This document shows positions 50,988 to 60,419 of a stretch of DNA of 64,000 bases, piece by piece. The notes under the pieces are model-generated. The model searched no databases. It had not been told where the DNA came from and saw nothing but the letters and a program-made list of their open reading frames with translations. A program made the translations under genes and the position numbers. How positions within the stretch are numbered: position 1 is the first letter of the stretch; each line of letters opens with the position of its first letter. Source of the DNA: Leishmania martiniquensis (lineage: Eukaryota > Euglenozoa > Kinetoplastea > Trypanosomatida > Trypanosomatidae); the NCBI RefSeq assembly GCF_017916325.1, contig NC_090171.1, positions 1,064,501 through 1,128,500 of the forward strand, written 5' to 3'.

Positions 50988-51489
50988 CCACGCACGTCCC
51001 GCCTGCAGAATCGAGGTCCTCGCTCTCCCTCACACCATCCATCGGCACCACTCACCAACAAGCGAGCGGGACGAGCGAAGTGCAGGTGGGTCATCCGCAC
51101 GCCAGCAAAGCAGGCAAACGCGGTCACAGTGCAAGTCAGCGGATGACGCTTAACAAGGGTTCAGTCAAGTGGCCGCACGTAGCGGCGCTTCAGAGGGAGC
51201 CACCGCGAGGCAGCCCCCCGAGGTGATTGTTGTATGCTCTGCATCACGCTCGCACAGCGCACACGCCGCCTCTCCCCCGGCACAGCCGCAGCCACGCGCG
51301 CAGGGTGCGCGCAACCACACGAACGTCAGCCATATATATTGCATTGGTTTCACTTCACGCACGCCGCCGCACAGGCACCGCGCTCCGATTATTGGTCGAT
51401 CGATTATGCATCACGCGACCGTCGCACGCACACAAAGAGACACACACAGCAACGGCAGTGCAAGCACAGGCTGCGCAGAGCCGGTCGAG

Positions 51490-51606
51490 GAGGAGCGGTC
51501 AGCTTTCAAGGACTAGAGATTGCATCTCATGACGGCGCGCGGCAGCGGGCCGACGCGCAGCGCGGTCGGATATATGCTTGTTCTCGTTGGTCATCAGACG
51601 CTCCTC
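51490..51606 (-). ncRNA. C/D-box snoRNA, copy A5
   Basis: As A3 (C variant). Confidence 0.83.
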
Positions 51607-51864
51607 CATGCAGGTGCGCTACGCTCGGCGCGCCGACGGCAGCGGCGAAAACGCACGCACAGAAGCACACATCAGTCCCTCAGCAGCTCGCAACGCGCAC
51701 ACAGGCCCGCACCCGCCGCGGCGGCAGCAGCGTCCATCAGTAAAGTGCATCGGTATGTGCTTTCCACAGGCAGGTCATTCGGTTTTCTTCAATAGATCGT
51801 CGTATAAGCCATCACGTAGACACACGCGCAGGCACGGCTCACGTGAGCGCGGGCGGCTCCAGCG

Positions 51865-51973
51865 GGCCGTCAGCTTTCAAGGACTAGAGATTGCATCTCA
51901 TGACGGCGCGTGACAGCGGGCCGACGCGCAGCGCGGTCGGATATATGCTTGTTCTCGTTGGTCATCACAGGTC
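51865..51973 (-). ncRNA. C/D-box snoRNA, copy B5 (carries the A-type C variant)
   Basis: As B1, but the only B copy with the GGGCCGACG variant otherwise seen in A copies, suggesting exchange between A and B elements. Confidence 0.8.
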
Positions 51974-52475
51974 CCACGCACGTCCCGCCTGCAGAATCGA
52001 GGTCCTCGCTCTCCCTCACACCATCCATCGGCACCACTCACCAACAAGCGAGCGGGACGAGCGAAGTGCAGGTGGGTCATCCGCACGCCAGCAAAGCAGG
52101 CAAACGCGGTCACAGTGCAAGTCAGCGGATGACGCTTAACAAGGGTTCAGTCAAGTGGCCGCACGTAGCGGCGCTTCAGAGGGAGCCACCGCGAGGCAGC
52201 CCCCCGAGGTGATTGTTGTATGCTCTGCATCACGCTCGCACAGCGCACACGCCGCCTCTCCCCCGGCACAGCCGCAGCCACGCGCGCAGGGTGCGCGCAA
52301 CCACACGAACGTCAGCCATATATATTGCATTGGTTTCACTTCACGCACGCCGCCGCACAGGCACCGCGCTCCGATTATTGGTCGATCGATTATGCATCAC
52401 GCGACCGTCGCACGCACACAAAGAGACACACACAGCAACGGCAGTGCAAGCACAGGCTGCGCAGAGCCGGTCGAG

Positions 52476-52592
52476 GAGGAGCGGTCAGCTTTCAAGGACT
52501 AGAGATTGCATCTCATGACGGCGCGCGGCAGCGGGCTGACGCGCAGCGCGGTCGGATATATGCTTGTTCTCGTTGGTCATCAGACGCTCCTC
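52476..52592 (-). ncRNA. C/D-box snoRNA, copy A6
   Basis: As A1 (T variant). Confidence 0.83.
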
Positions 52593-52850
52593 CATGCAGG
52601 TGCGCTACGCTCGGCGCGCCGACGGCAGCGGCGAAAACGCACGCACAGAAGCACACATCAGTCCCTCAGCAGCTCGCAACGCGCACACAGGCCCGCACCC
52701 GCCGCGGCGGCAGCAGCGTCCATCAGTAAAGTGCATCGGTATGTGCTTTCCACAGGCAGGTCATTCGGTTTTCTTCAATAGATCGTCGTATAAGCCATCA
52801 CGTAGACACACGCGCAGGCACGGCTCACGTGAGCGCGGGCGGCTCCAGCG

Positions 52851-52959
52851 GGCCGTCAGCTTTCAAGGACTAGAGATTGCATCTCATGACGGCGCGTGAC
52901 AGCGGGCTGACGCGCAGCGCGGTCGGATATATGCTTGTTCTCGTTGGTCATCACAGGTC
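52851..52959 (-). ncRNA. C/D-box snoRNA, copy B6
   Basis: Same as copy B1. Confidence 0.8.
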
Positions 52960-53461
52960 CCACGCACGTCCCGCCTGCAGAATCGAGGTCCTCGCTCTCC
53001 CTCACACCATCCATCGGCACCACTCACCAACAAGCGAGCGGGACGAGCGAAGTGCAGGTGGGTCATCCGCACGCCAGCAAAGCAGGCAAACGCGGTCACA
53101 GTGCAAGTCAGCGGATGACGCTTAACAAGGGTTCAGTCAAGTGGCCGCACGTAGCGGCGCTTCAGAGGGAGCCACCGCGAGGCAGCCCCCCGAGGTGATT
53201 GTTGTATGCTCTGCATCACGCTCGCACAGCGCACACGCCGCCTCTCCCCCGGCACAGCCGCAGCCACGCGCGCAGGGTGCGCGCAACCACACGAACGTCA
53301 GCCATATATATTGCATTGGTTTCACTTCACGCACGCCGCCGCACAGGCACCGCGCTCCGATTATTGGTCGATCGATTATGCATCACGCGACCGTCGCACG
53401 CACACAAAGAGACACACACAGCAACGGCAGTGCAAGCACAGGCTGCGCAGAGCCGGTCGAG

Positions 53462-53578
53462 GAGGAGCGGTCAGCTTTCAAGGACTAGAGATTGCATCTC
53501 ATGACGGCGCGCGGCAGCGGGCCGACGCGCAGCGCGGTCGGATATATGCTTGTTCTCGTTGGTCATCAGACGCTCCTC
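53462..53578 (-). ncRNA. C/D-box snoRNA, copy A7
   Basis: As A3 (C variant). Confidence 0.83.
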
Positions 53579-53836
53579 CATGCAGGTGCGCTACGCTCGG
53601 CGCGCCGACGGCAGCGGCGAAAACGCACGCACAGAAGCACACATCAGTCCCTCAGCAGCTCGCAACGCGCACACAGGCCCGCACCCGCCGCGGCGGCAGC
53701 AGCGTCCATCAGTAAAGTGCATCGGTATGTGCTTTCCACAGGCAGGTCATTCGGTTTTCTTCAATAGATCGTCGTATAAGCCATCACGTAGACACACGCG
53801 CAGGCACGGCTCACGTGAGCGCGGGCGGCTCCAGCG

Positions 53837-53945
53837 GGCCGTCAGCTTTCAAGGACTAGAGATTGCATCTCATGACGGCGCGTGACAGCGGGCTGACGCG
53901 CAGCGCGGTCGGATATATGCTTGTTCTCGTTGGTCATCACAGGTC
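53837..53945 (-). ncRNA. C/D-box snoRNA, copy B7
   Basis: Same as copy B1. Confidence 0.8.
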
Positions 53946-54447
53946 CCACGCACGTCCCGCCTGCAGAATCGAGGTCCTCGCTCTCCCTCACACCATCCAT
54001 CGGCACCACTCACCAACAAGCGAGCGGGACGAGCGAAGTGCAGGTGGGTCATCCGCACGCCAGCAAAGCAGGCAAACGCGGTCACAGTGCAAGTCAGCGG
54101 ATGACGCTTAACAAGGGTTCAGTCAAGTGGCCGCACGTAGCGGCGCTTCAGAGGGAGCCACCGCGAGGCAGCCCCCCGAGGTGATTGTTGTATGCTCTGC
54201 ATCACGCTCGCACAGCGCACACGCCGCCTCTCCCCCGGCACAGCCGCAGCCACGCGCGCAGGGTGCGCGCAACCACACGAACGTCAGCCATATATATTGC
54301 ATTGGTTTCACTTCACGCACGCCGCCGCACAGGCACCGCGCTCCGATTATTGGTCGATCGATTATGCATCACGCGACCGTCGCACGCACACAAAGAGACA
54401 CACACAGCAACGGCAGTGCAAGCACAGGCTGCGCAGAGCCGGTCGAG

Positions 54448-54564
54448 GAGGAGCGGTCAGCTTTCAAGGACTAGAGATTGCATCTCATGACGGCGCGCGG
54501 CAGCGGGCTGACGCGCAGCGCGGTCGGATATATGCTTGTTCTCGTTGGTCATCAGACGCTCCTC
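54448..54564 (-). ncRNA. C/D-box snoRNA, copy A8
   Basis: As A1 (T variant); last A copy. Confidence 0.83.
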
Positions 54565-54822
54565 CATGCAGGTGCGCTACGCTCGGCGCGCCGACGGCAG
54601 CGGCGAAAACGCACGCACAGAAGCACACATCAGTCCCTCAGCAGCTCGCAACGCGCACACAGGCCCGCACCCGCCGCGGCGGCAGCAGCGTCCATCAGTA
54701 AAGTGCATCGGTATGTGCTTTCCACAGGCAGGTCATTCGGTTTTCTTCAATAGATCGTCGTATAAGCCATCACGTAGACACACGCGCAGGCACGGCTCAC
54801 GTGAGCGCGGGCGGCTCCAGCG

Positions 54823-54931
54823 GGCCGTCAGCTTTCAAGGACTAGAGATTGCATCTCATGACGGCGCGTGACAGCGGGCTGACGCGCAGCGCGGTCGGAT
54901 ATATGCTTGTTCTCGTTGGTCATCACAGGTC
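54823..54931 (-). ncRNA. C/D-box snoRNA, copy B8
   Basis: As B1. The repeat ends 55 bp further on, so this is the first copy met by transcription entering the array from the right. Confidence 0.8.
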
Positions 54932-54986
54932 CCACGCACGTCCCGCCTGCAGAATCGAAGTCCTCGCTCTCCCTCACACCATCCAT

Positions 54987-55875
54987 AAGCAATTCGCAGT
55001 GGGGAGAAGGGCGGAAGAAAGGGCAGAGCAGATAGTGTTTGGCTTTGGTTATAGGGGTACAAGGGGCATTGGTGCGTGGATGGTGCCATTGAAGAGTAAA
55101 CATACCGGAGCGGGCGGAGCAAGCGTGCAGGTGTCGGTGAAAGGAAGCGGCAGCGGGTTGAGTCCGTGTAGAAGGGAGAGGGGGCGGTAGGGCAGAGGAG
55201 AGGGAAGCGTACAGGGTCGGTGTCATGGGGCAGTTCGAAGATGTTTGTGGGGCGAGCGAGGGCAGCGGGGGTGGTGCGACGGCACGCTTGTGTAGGAATG
55301 AGCGGTTTCGCACGCCTTCGCGCGAGGTGACGGACAGCTGCAGGTACGGCTGCGGACCTTGTAGAGAAAGCCGTTGGGGGGTCGCCGCGGGTGCGGTCCA
55401 GAAAGGAAATGCGCAGCTGGTAATAAGAGGTATGCCTCACCTTTCTCTTTGCCCAGTGTTCCTTCCAGGAAAATTAGATGATTAAGTCACTTCATGCGAA
55501 GCGGCGGTCTGACGCTCACCCGAAGTGGCATTTCAGCGGCCTCCTTGTAGTGCACTCCGCAGGGACGGCTAGACGTTACCTTGGGCGGCGTGTCATCACA
55601 CGGGGCGGCCACAAAAGAGGCAGGTCACAGTAGAAAGGGAAAAAAGAGAGAAGGAAATAGGACAGGCGCAAAAAAGGGGAAGGAAAGGGAGAAGCGGCGT
55701 CGATGGCGACGCAGTCTAGGACAGGTGCGTCATGCGCTGCATTTTCCTGTCTATCACTTTCTCTCTCGGCTTACTCGATGACGTCGGCACTGCGTGTGTC
55801 GCCGAGGATTGAGCGAACTTCCCCTTAGCCGCGCCTCCGATGTCCAGCCTGCGTGTGGTCCGTCCCTCAAACAGT
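54987..55875. other. Intergenic: 3' UTR region of the PCID2-like gene
   Basis: Non-repeat DNA between the array and the PCID2-like stop codon. The + strand is purine-rich at 55610-55700. No gene-like ORF; it should hold the mRNA 3' end. Confidence 0.5.
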
Positions 55876-57531
55876 TTATACCTGTTCTTGTAAGAGGGGG
55901 AACGGGATTTTCTTGGACACGACGAGCGTCTTGTGCTCGTGCGAGTAGTACCCACGCACAAACCCACGTGCGATAAGCTTTGCAATCCAAAGCGCCATCC
56001 GGTCCTCGTCCATAACAGTCTCTGCCATGCGGGCCTCGGAGGCTGGCGACGCGGAATCGTTGTCTCGGGAGCGTTTCTTCGAGGCCGCGGGCACCTTCCC
56101 AGTCTGAGGTTCCTCGCTGGTGATGTAGGTATACGCGGTCAGCAAAGTTGGAAGGGTAATACGGCTGTTGTCTACGTCAGGGATAGCCGCCATGGCGGCG
56201 TGCACGCGGGCAACCACCATCAGATAGCAGAGGATCTTTGCCTGCTGTAGAATGAGGTACACGCCGCGGCGATGGAACGTCGAGGCGTAACGGTCGAGAG
56301 CCGCGGAGAAGCTCACCGGGTCGCCTCGCTCAATGGCTGCAGTCAAGGGACCGAAGAGGCGCGGAAGCAGATCCTCGTCCGCATGCAGGATCTCATCTGG
56401 AATACGCCGCCCATTCGCTACGCCAGCCACGGAAAGGAAGAAGCGCACCCGCTCCTTGTTGAGGCGCTGCGGCTCATTACCGTATCCCGCGGGCGGCAAA
56501 AGTGTGTACGCGTTGCGCAGAATGCTGTGTGCCTCCTCAAGCTTTCGCTCGTACAAGCGCATCCGGCCTTGATAGTAGTGATAGGTGACCACCTCCGACA
56601 CCATGTGCCGCGACGGATGCAGGATAGAGCGCGCTGGATCGTGCGATGACTCCGCGACCTTTTCCGCATGCTCCACCGCACCCAAGAGGACGGCACACTG
56701 GTGAGTGTTGTAGCGCTGAAACAATATGATGAGGAGACCGTTCACGAGGGAGAGAGCCCCACGACGGCGCGAGTGCTCGGGCGCTTCGTCGGTATCCACA
56801 GACTGGAGTGCCACCAAGAGTTTGCGCCACGTACGTATCACATGGCCAATGGAATCATCGATGGCGCTGCCACTCGCATGGCGGGCGACTTGAGGAATGC
56901 GGTGCACCAAATAGAGAAGTACAAGGGTGTCCCAGCCGACAGTGCCGGGGGTGTTGCCGTCCACACGGGGCGGATAGTGATCACGGTTCATGGAGTGGCA
57001 CTCCTGAAAGGACTCGAAGGCGTAAAGGAGCCCCTTCAAAAGTGTCGTCTGCAAACTGCGCTCCAGCTGCTCGTCCGTCACATCGCTCCCCTGCAGGGCC
57101 TTGCTGGCAGAGGTAGATGGATGAGATGAGGCAGAGGAAAGCGAGGCAGAGTCCTGCAAGACGCACTTGCGTGTGCAGCGCTGGTATTGCGTGAGGGCAC
57201 CTGTGATGGCGATACGAGCCACCAGTTCCCGGCAGGACGCGCGCTCCGCCTCGTTGAGTGCCTCCACAGCAGGTGCTGGTTTGCTTGCTCGAGTGAGTCG
57301 AAGATTCTGCGCGTTCTGGCGCAAGTACCGCTCGCAGGCCCGTTTCAGCGAGGCGTGCGTCGTTTGTATGAGATTGTGCATTGTCGGTGCCGAGTCATTT
57401 TTGATCTGCACCGGTATGCCCTTCTCCGCTTTGGCGATGGCATCTTTCAAGATGATTCCGTTGCGCGAACAAATGCCGGCTGCCGCCGCCTCCAGCCACG
57501 CGGCTTCGATGAAGAAGTACTGATGGTCCAT
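55876..57531 (-). CDS. PCID2: PCID2/Thp1-like PCI-domain protein (TREX-2 mRNA export), 551 aa
   Basis: The C-terminal half matches PCID2/Thp1, the PCI-domain partner of Sac3/GANP in the TREX-2 complex that couples transcription with mRNA export at the nuclear pore. Diagnostic segments are VTYHYYQGRMRLYERKLEEA and LFGPLTAAIERGDPVSFSAA. The winged-helix end has ARGFVRGYYSHEHKTLVVSK followed by PFPLL, closely like the human PCID2 ending (VKGYISHQHQKLVVSK). A Lys/Arg/Ser-rich insert (KKRSRDNDSASP, near residue 490) may be a nuclear signal. A proteasome Rpn3 or COP9 subunit, also PCI proteins, fits worse at this tail. The frame opens upstream at a TTG (57615), so I use the first ATG, 57531 (MDHQYFF). 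A splice acceptor at 57648-57649 fits. Confidence 0.88.
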   Translation of the reverse strand: MDHQYFFIEAAWLEAAAAGICSRNGIILKDAIAKAEKGIPVQIKNDSAPTMHNLIQTTHASLKRACERYLRQNAQNLRLTRASKPAPAVEALNEAERASCRELVARIAITGALTQYQRCTRKCVLQDSASLSSASSHPSTSASKALQGSDVTDEQLERSLQTTLLKGLLYAFESFQECHSMNRDHYPPRVDGNTPGTVGWDTLVLLYLVHRIPQVARHASGSAIDDSIGHVIRTWRKLLVALQSVDTDEAPEHSRRRGALSLVNGLLIILFQRYNTHQCAVLLGAVEHAEKVAESSHDPARSILHPSRHMVSEVVTYHYYQGRMRLYERKLEEAHSILRNAYTLLPPAGYGNEPQRLNKERVRFFLSVAGVANGRRIPDEILHADEDLLPRLFGPLTAAIERGDPVSFSAALDRYASTFHRRGVYLILQQAKILCYLMVVARVHAAMAAIPDVDNSRITLPTLLTAYTYITSEEPQTGKVPAASKKRSRDNDSASPASEARMAETVMDEDRMALWIAKLIARGFVRGYYSHEHKTLVVSKKIPFPLLQEQV

Positions 57532-57647
57532 CAAGACCCCGCCGGCGGTCCGATTCAATGGCACACAAGCCCGGAAACAGCACGCGGCGGGAAGGGTGTT
57601 GGCTGCGTATGTCAACGCAGCGCGGTTGTCTGCAATGTGTTGTTCGA

Positions 57648-57649
57648 CT
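57648..57649 (-). promoter_or_regulatory. Candidate trans-splice acceptor for the PCID2-like gene
   Basis: Minus-strand pyrimidine tract (about 57658-57696) with its first AG outside the tract at 57648-57649, giving a 5' UTR of about 116 nt to the ATG at 57531. Pattern-based. Confidence 0.45.
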
Positions 57650-58235
57650 TCAGGTCAAGGAGAGAGAGAGGGAGGTGGGAGTGGAAGGCGAGAAGAAGGC
57701 GTACCGATGATGGACCGCACTCGGTCTCCAGAGACGAGAGCTGGCCTGGTGCACCCCCTGCGGACTTGTTCACGAGGCTCGCGTCGCATGCATCAAGTGC
57801 AGCCAAGACAAGGGGAAAGGGGGCCCTGAAGCATCTCTTCAAGAGGGACAGTCAGAGAGAGGAGCAGCACCACATGTTTTTCCTCTTGCCTCGCTTACGA
57901 AGCAGCGGCGACTGCAGTTATTTTCCCACTCTCCCCACCATCTAAATGATGGCCATTCCTCCTCACTGCCTGTGCATGCAGGGCACGTCGAATGAAAAGA
58001 CAGAGAGAGATGCCGACGCAAGCCGTAGCACCGACGACACATTGGCTTCAGCGACGGTGCTCGCGTGCAACTTTACGATGGGCCTGTGAAGAGGTATTTC
58101 ACACCATTCCCAGGAGGAAAGGGCAAAGCAGAAGAGGATGGGCGAATGAGCTGAAGAGGAATGCAGGCCTGCACAGGTACAGCGTGTCCCCTCTCAGGCG
58201 GAGCCTCCGCCTCCACGCCACACCTCCCCGCGACG
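57650..58235. other. Short intergenic: 3' UTR of the methyltransferase gene
   Basis: No gene seen. It includes the pyrimidine tract used by the downstream PCID2-like gene, so the polyadenylation site of the methyltransferase mRNA should lie just upstream of that tract. Confidence 0.5.
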
Positions 58236-59261
58236 TCAACAGCGCTCTACTATCACGCACCAGTTCTCCTTGTCGTAGTAGGATTTACTGATTACCACCG
58301 GAATCGCCCCCTCCCCGTCATCGCCTCCCGCCTGCTTGCACAGCTGCTCCAGCTCCCCCTCCGCGAAAAAGTGATAGTAGCGGTGGAACACCTGCCGTTC
58401 CTCAGCGTACTTCGCATGTCGCTCCCAGCGAATGAGACCGTCGCCAGTTTCTGAGTCGAATGGTCGCTTTGTCCGGCCTCTCTGCTCGCGTGCCCACACG
58501 TAGATCAGCACGCGCCCGCCACCCGGCCGCACGAGCCGGAGGAGCTCGCGCACCGCCCGTTTCCGCCGCTCCCAACTTGCGTAGTGGTGGATAACCGCAA
58601 TGCTGATGGCGGCATCGAAGACGCCGCTACGCAGCGGGCACCGTAGGGCGTCACTGCGCACCGTGTCTGTTCGTGGAAGCTCCTCCACAGACACCGGTGT
58701 CGCCACCACGTCTGCCTCACACTTTGCGTGCCCTCCACAAAAGCGGCGGCGGCGGCGCTGCTCGTGATGCAGGTTGGGGTCGAGGAACTGACGTTGCGTA
58801 CAGAGCAGGAGCTCCTCACTGTAGTCAAGGCCCACAACGTAGCGGTGCGCAGGAGCGAAGGGGACCAGAGGCGGCGACGGTGGCGCTACCCCCTGCTGCC
58901 CTGACACCATCTCGAGGGATTCACCCGGAGTGCACACGTGATACGGAGGTACGGTGAGGGCAAGTCTCTGTGCAGCTGCGAAGTACTTACCATTTCCGCA
59001 GCCCACGTCCGCCACGAGGGAGAAAGGTGGTAGGCCCTCCAAGAAGGAGCTCACCTGTGGCCACGCCTTGTACCGTGTGCAAGAGAAGTGATCGGCGATC
59101 GCGCTATACACTTTGTGCACGTGCTCATGCTCGTACGCAGCGGCATCAGCAGATGACCTGGGAACCACTGGCGCGGGGCCCGCCTCCGTGCCCACATCAG
59201 TTTCCACTCGTGCTTTCTTCGTGCCAGGTGCTGCTGCGAGGCCGGCGCAGTTGGCTGCCAT
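58236..59261 (-). CDS. TRM9: TRM9/ALKBH8-type tRNA wobble-uridine methyltransferase, 341 aa
   Basis: SAM-dependent methyltransferase that should finish mcm5U at position 34 of tRNAs, normally as a complex with TRM112. The family order is intact: VYSAIADHFSCTRYKAWP (residues about 50-68), motif I VADVGCGNGKYF near 83-94, VGLDYSEELL, and the motif IV region DAAISIAVIHHYASWERRK. LVRPGGGRVLIYVWAREQ, YYHFFAEGELEQLC and the terminal SYYDKENWCVIVE follow. These match yeast Trm9 and the ALKBH8 methyltransferase domain; no dioxygenase or RRM domain is attached. The first 45 residues are Ala-rich and unconserved in look. A clear insert with RRRRRF and HAKCEADVV lies between the SAM-binding and motif IV parts. 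The ATG at 59261 is the first in frame. Expected in cytosol and nucleus. Confidence 0.93.
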   Translation of the reverse strand: MAANCAGLAAAPGTKKARVETDVGTEAGPAPVVPRSSADAAAYEHEHVHKVYSAIADHFSCTRYKAWPQVSSFLEGLPPFSLVADVGCGNGKYFAAAQRLALTVPPYHVCTPGESLEMVSGQQGVAPPSPPLVPFAPAHRYVVGLDYSEELLLCTQRQFLDPNLHHEQRRRRRFCGGHAKCEADVVATPVSVEELPRTDTVRSDALRCPLRSGVFDAAISIAVIHHYASWERRKRAVRELLRLVRPGGGRVLIYVWAREQRGRTKRPFDSETGDGLIRWERHAKYAEERQVFHRYYHFFAEGELEQLCKQAGGDDGEGAIPVVISKSYYDKENWCVIVERC

Positions 59262-59974
59262 TCCTAGGCTCTGCGCCTGTCGCTTTGCCGAGCCGCAAAA
59301 TCACCTCTGCGAAAGTCGGCGATCGATGAGGCGGCAAAGCGCTCTGCACTGATGGAGTCGCTCTGGCGACGCGGCGGCGGCACGAAAATAGTATGCGCTC
59401 ACATGAAGACGTAGAGAGGGAGAGGGAGGCAGGATATCCGGAGAGATGGTGTGATCCACCTGTTGCGCCATATCGTCGCCAAGCACCCGAGCATTCCGAT
59501 TAAGCCACAAACTGGAACGCCTTGAAGTGGGGTACCCATATCTGTTGTTCCAGCATCGCTGCTTCGCAACAGTGACGGCAACAGCCAAGGCGCCATGCAG
59601 GCATGCGCAAGCGTCTGGGGGAAGACGGGGAGGGGGAAGGGGGGCTTGGCACACGTCTGTTTGTTGCTTTGACATGGTGCGCTACAGACCTCGTCTTCTT
59701 GCACTGTGCAATCGATCGTGCTATCTGCGGCGCACACACCCCAGAGCTGACAGTCGCCGACAAGCGACTCTGTCGATGGCGTAATCAGACTGGTTAAAAG
59801 GGTAAAGAAGTTCGCTTCAGCTCGCATGGCTTCCACGAGAAAGGTGAATGAAGCGGCATCGGTCGCCTCTCCATCAGTGCACAGGGCGGAACAGTCCCTT
59901 ACGCCTGTCTTTCCAGCGGAGCCACGCACTGCCCTACAACAGGGGCCGAGCCCCGAGCGCTTCCCGACACTGTC
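59262..59974. other. Intergenic upstream of the methyltransferase
   Basis: No supported gene. A minus-strand frame at 59399-60013 (204 codons) runs into the SIDER-like repeat and shows no domain. The methyltransferase splice acceptor should lie here. Confidence 0.4.
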
Positions 59975-60135
59975 ACAGGGCCCGATCGCGCGATGCGAAG
60001 CAGCCGCAGGCACGCCTGCTACAGCAATGCACGCTCAGGCACCCGAGCACGGCCCCTCGGCTTCCCCACAGAGAGCGGGTGCCGAACCGCTGAGGCACCA
60101 CGCTGAGGGCTCTCTCCCTCCCTCCCTCAGTGATC
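59975..60135 (+). repeat. SIDER-like retroposon fragment (copy 2)
   Basis: Similar to 9161-9260, with the exact 20-nt match at GCACGCCTGCTACAG and onward, then a jump to the CACAGAG-GCGGGTGC part that lies near 9600 in copy 1. The middle about 350 bp is therefore missing. It is a truncated, internally deleted copy in the same orientation. Confidence 0.5.
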
Positions 60136-60419
60136 GGGTCTCTTCATGTTCTTCACTTCCAAATGCATCGCCTCCTTCACTTGGCGCTACGCTCAGAAGG
60201 CCCCAGAAGAGAGACAGCAAGCCGAAAATGCTGATTCGCTTCGACACCGTGTCTGCCGTCCTATTTCTCGGTCTCTCTCTCGTCTGAATAGTCCTTCAGC
60301 CCCATCACGTATGTTTGCCGCGTCGCAGTGCTGCCGCTAAGGATACTTACTGTGCCCACACGAGGCGCCCACTACCGTTTGCAGAGGCGGATGCTCTCCT
60401 CTTCACTGATGTCACTAGG

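Larger units (their letters stand above)
47495..54986 (-). repeat. 986-bp tandem array (about 7.6 units): snoRNA gene cluster
   Basis: Units repeat at exactly 986 bp and are almost identical. The array starts inside a unit (at the GACACACACAGC segment) and stops at 54986, where the sequence changes abruptly. Each full unit holds two copies (A and B, 371 bp apart) of one roughly 110-bp element, while the DNA around A and B differs. Read on the minus strand this element is a C/D-box snoRNA; a second C/D candidate lies between A and B and weaker ones between B and the next A. Small ORFs repeated in the units are by-products. Orientation fits the minus-strand polycistronic unit, in line with the reiterated snoRNA clusters of trypanosomatids. 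Confidence 0.9.

Noticed and set aside
47576..54871. Repeated small ORFs of 65-169 codons within the 986-bp units
   Set aside because: They recur only because the DNA repeats, are Arg/His/Ser-rich and overlap the snoRNA elements; most lie on the strand opposite to transcription.
47495..54986. Centromeric or simple satellite repeat
   Set aside because: Box C/D signals, terminal stems and rRNA-complementary guides explain the conserved parts better than a satellite.
55876..57531. Proteasome subunit Rpn3/PSMD3
   Set aside because: First impression from the PCI domain, but the YYSHEHKTLVVSK tail followed by PFPLL is specific to PCID2/Thp1.
57532..57615. 28-codon N-terminal extension of the PCID2-like protein
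   Set aside because: It would begin with TTG; the first ATG is at 57531.
59399..60013. 204-codon minus-strand ORF upstream of TRM9
   Set aside because: It starts inside the SIDER-like repeat and has no recognisable domain; the Cys/Leu-rich composition is irregular.
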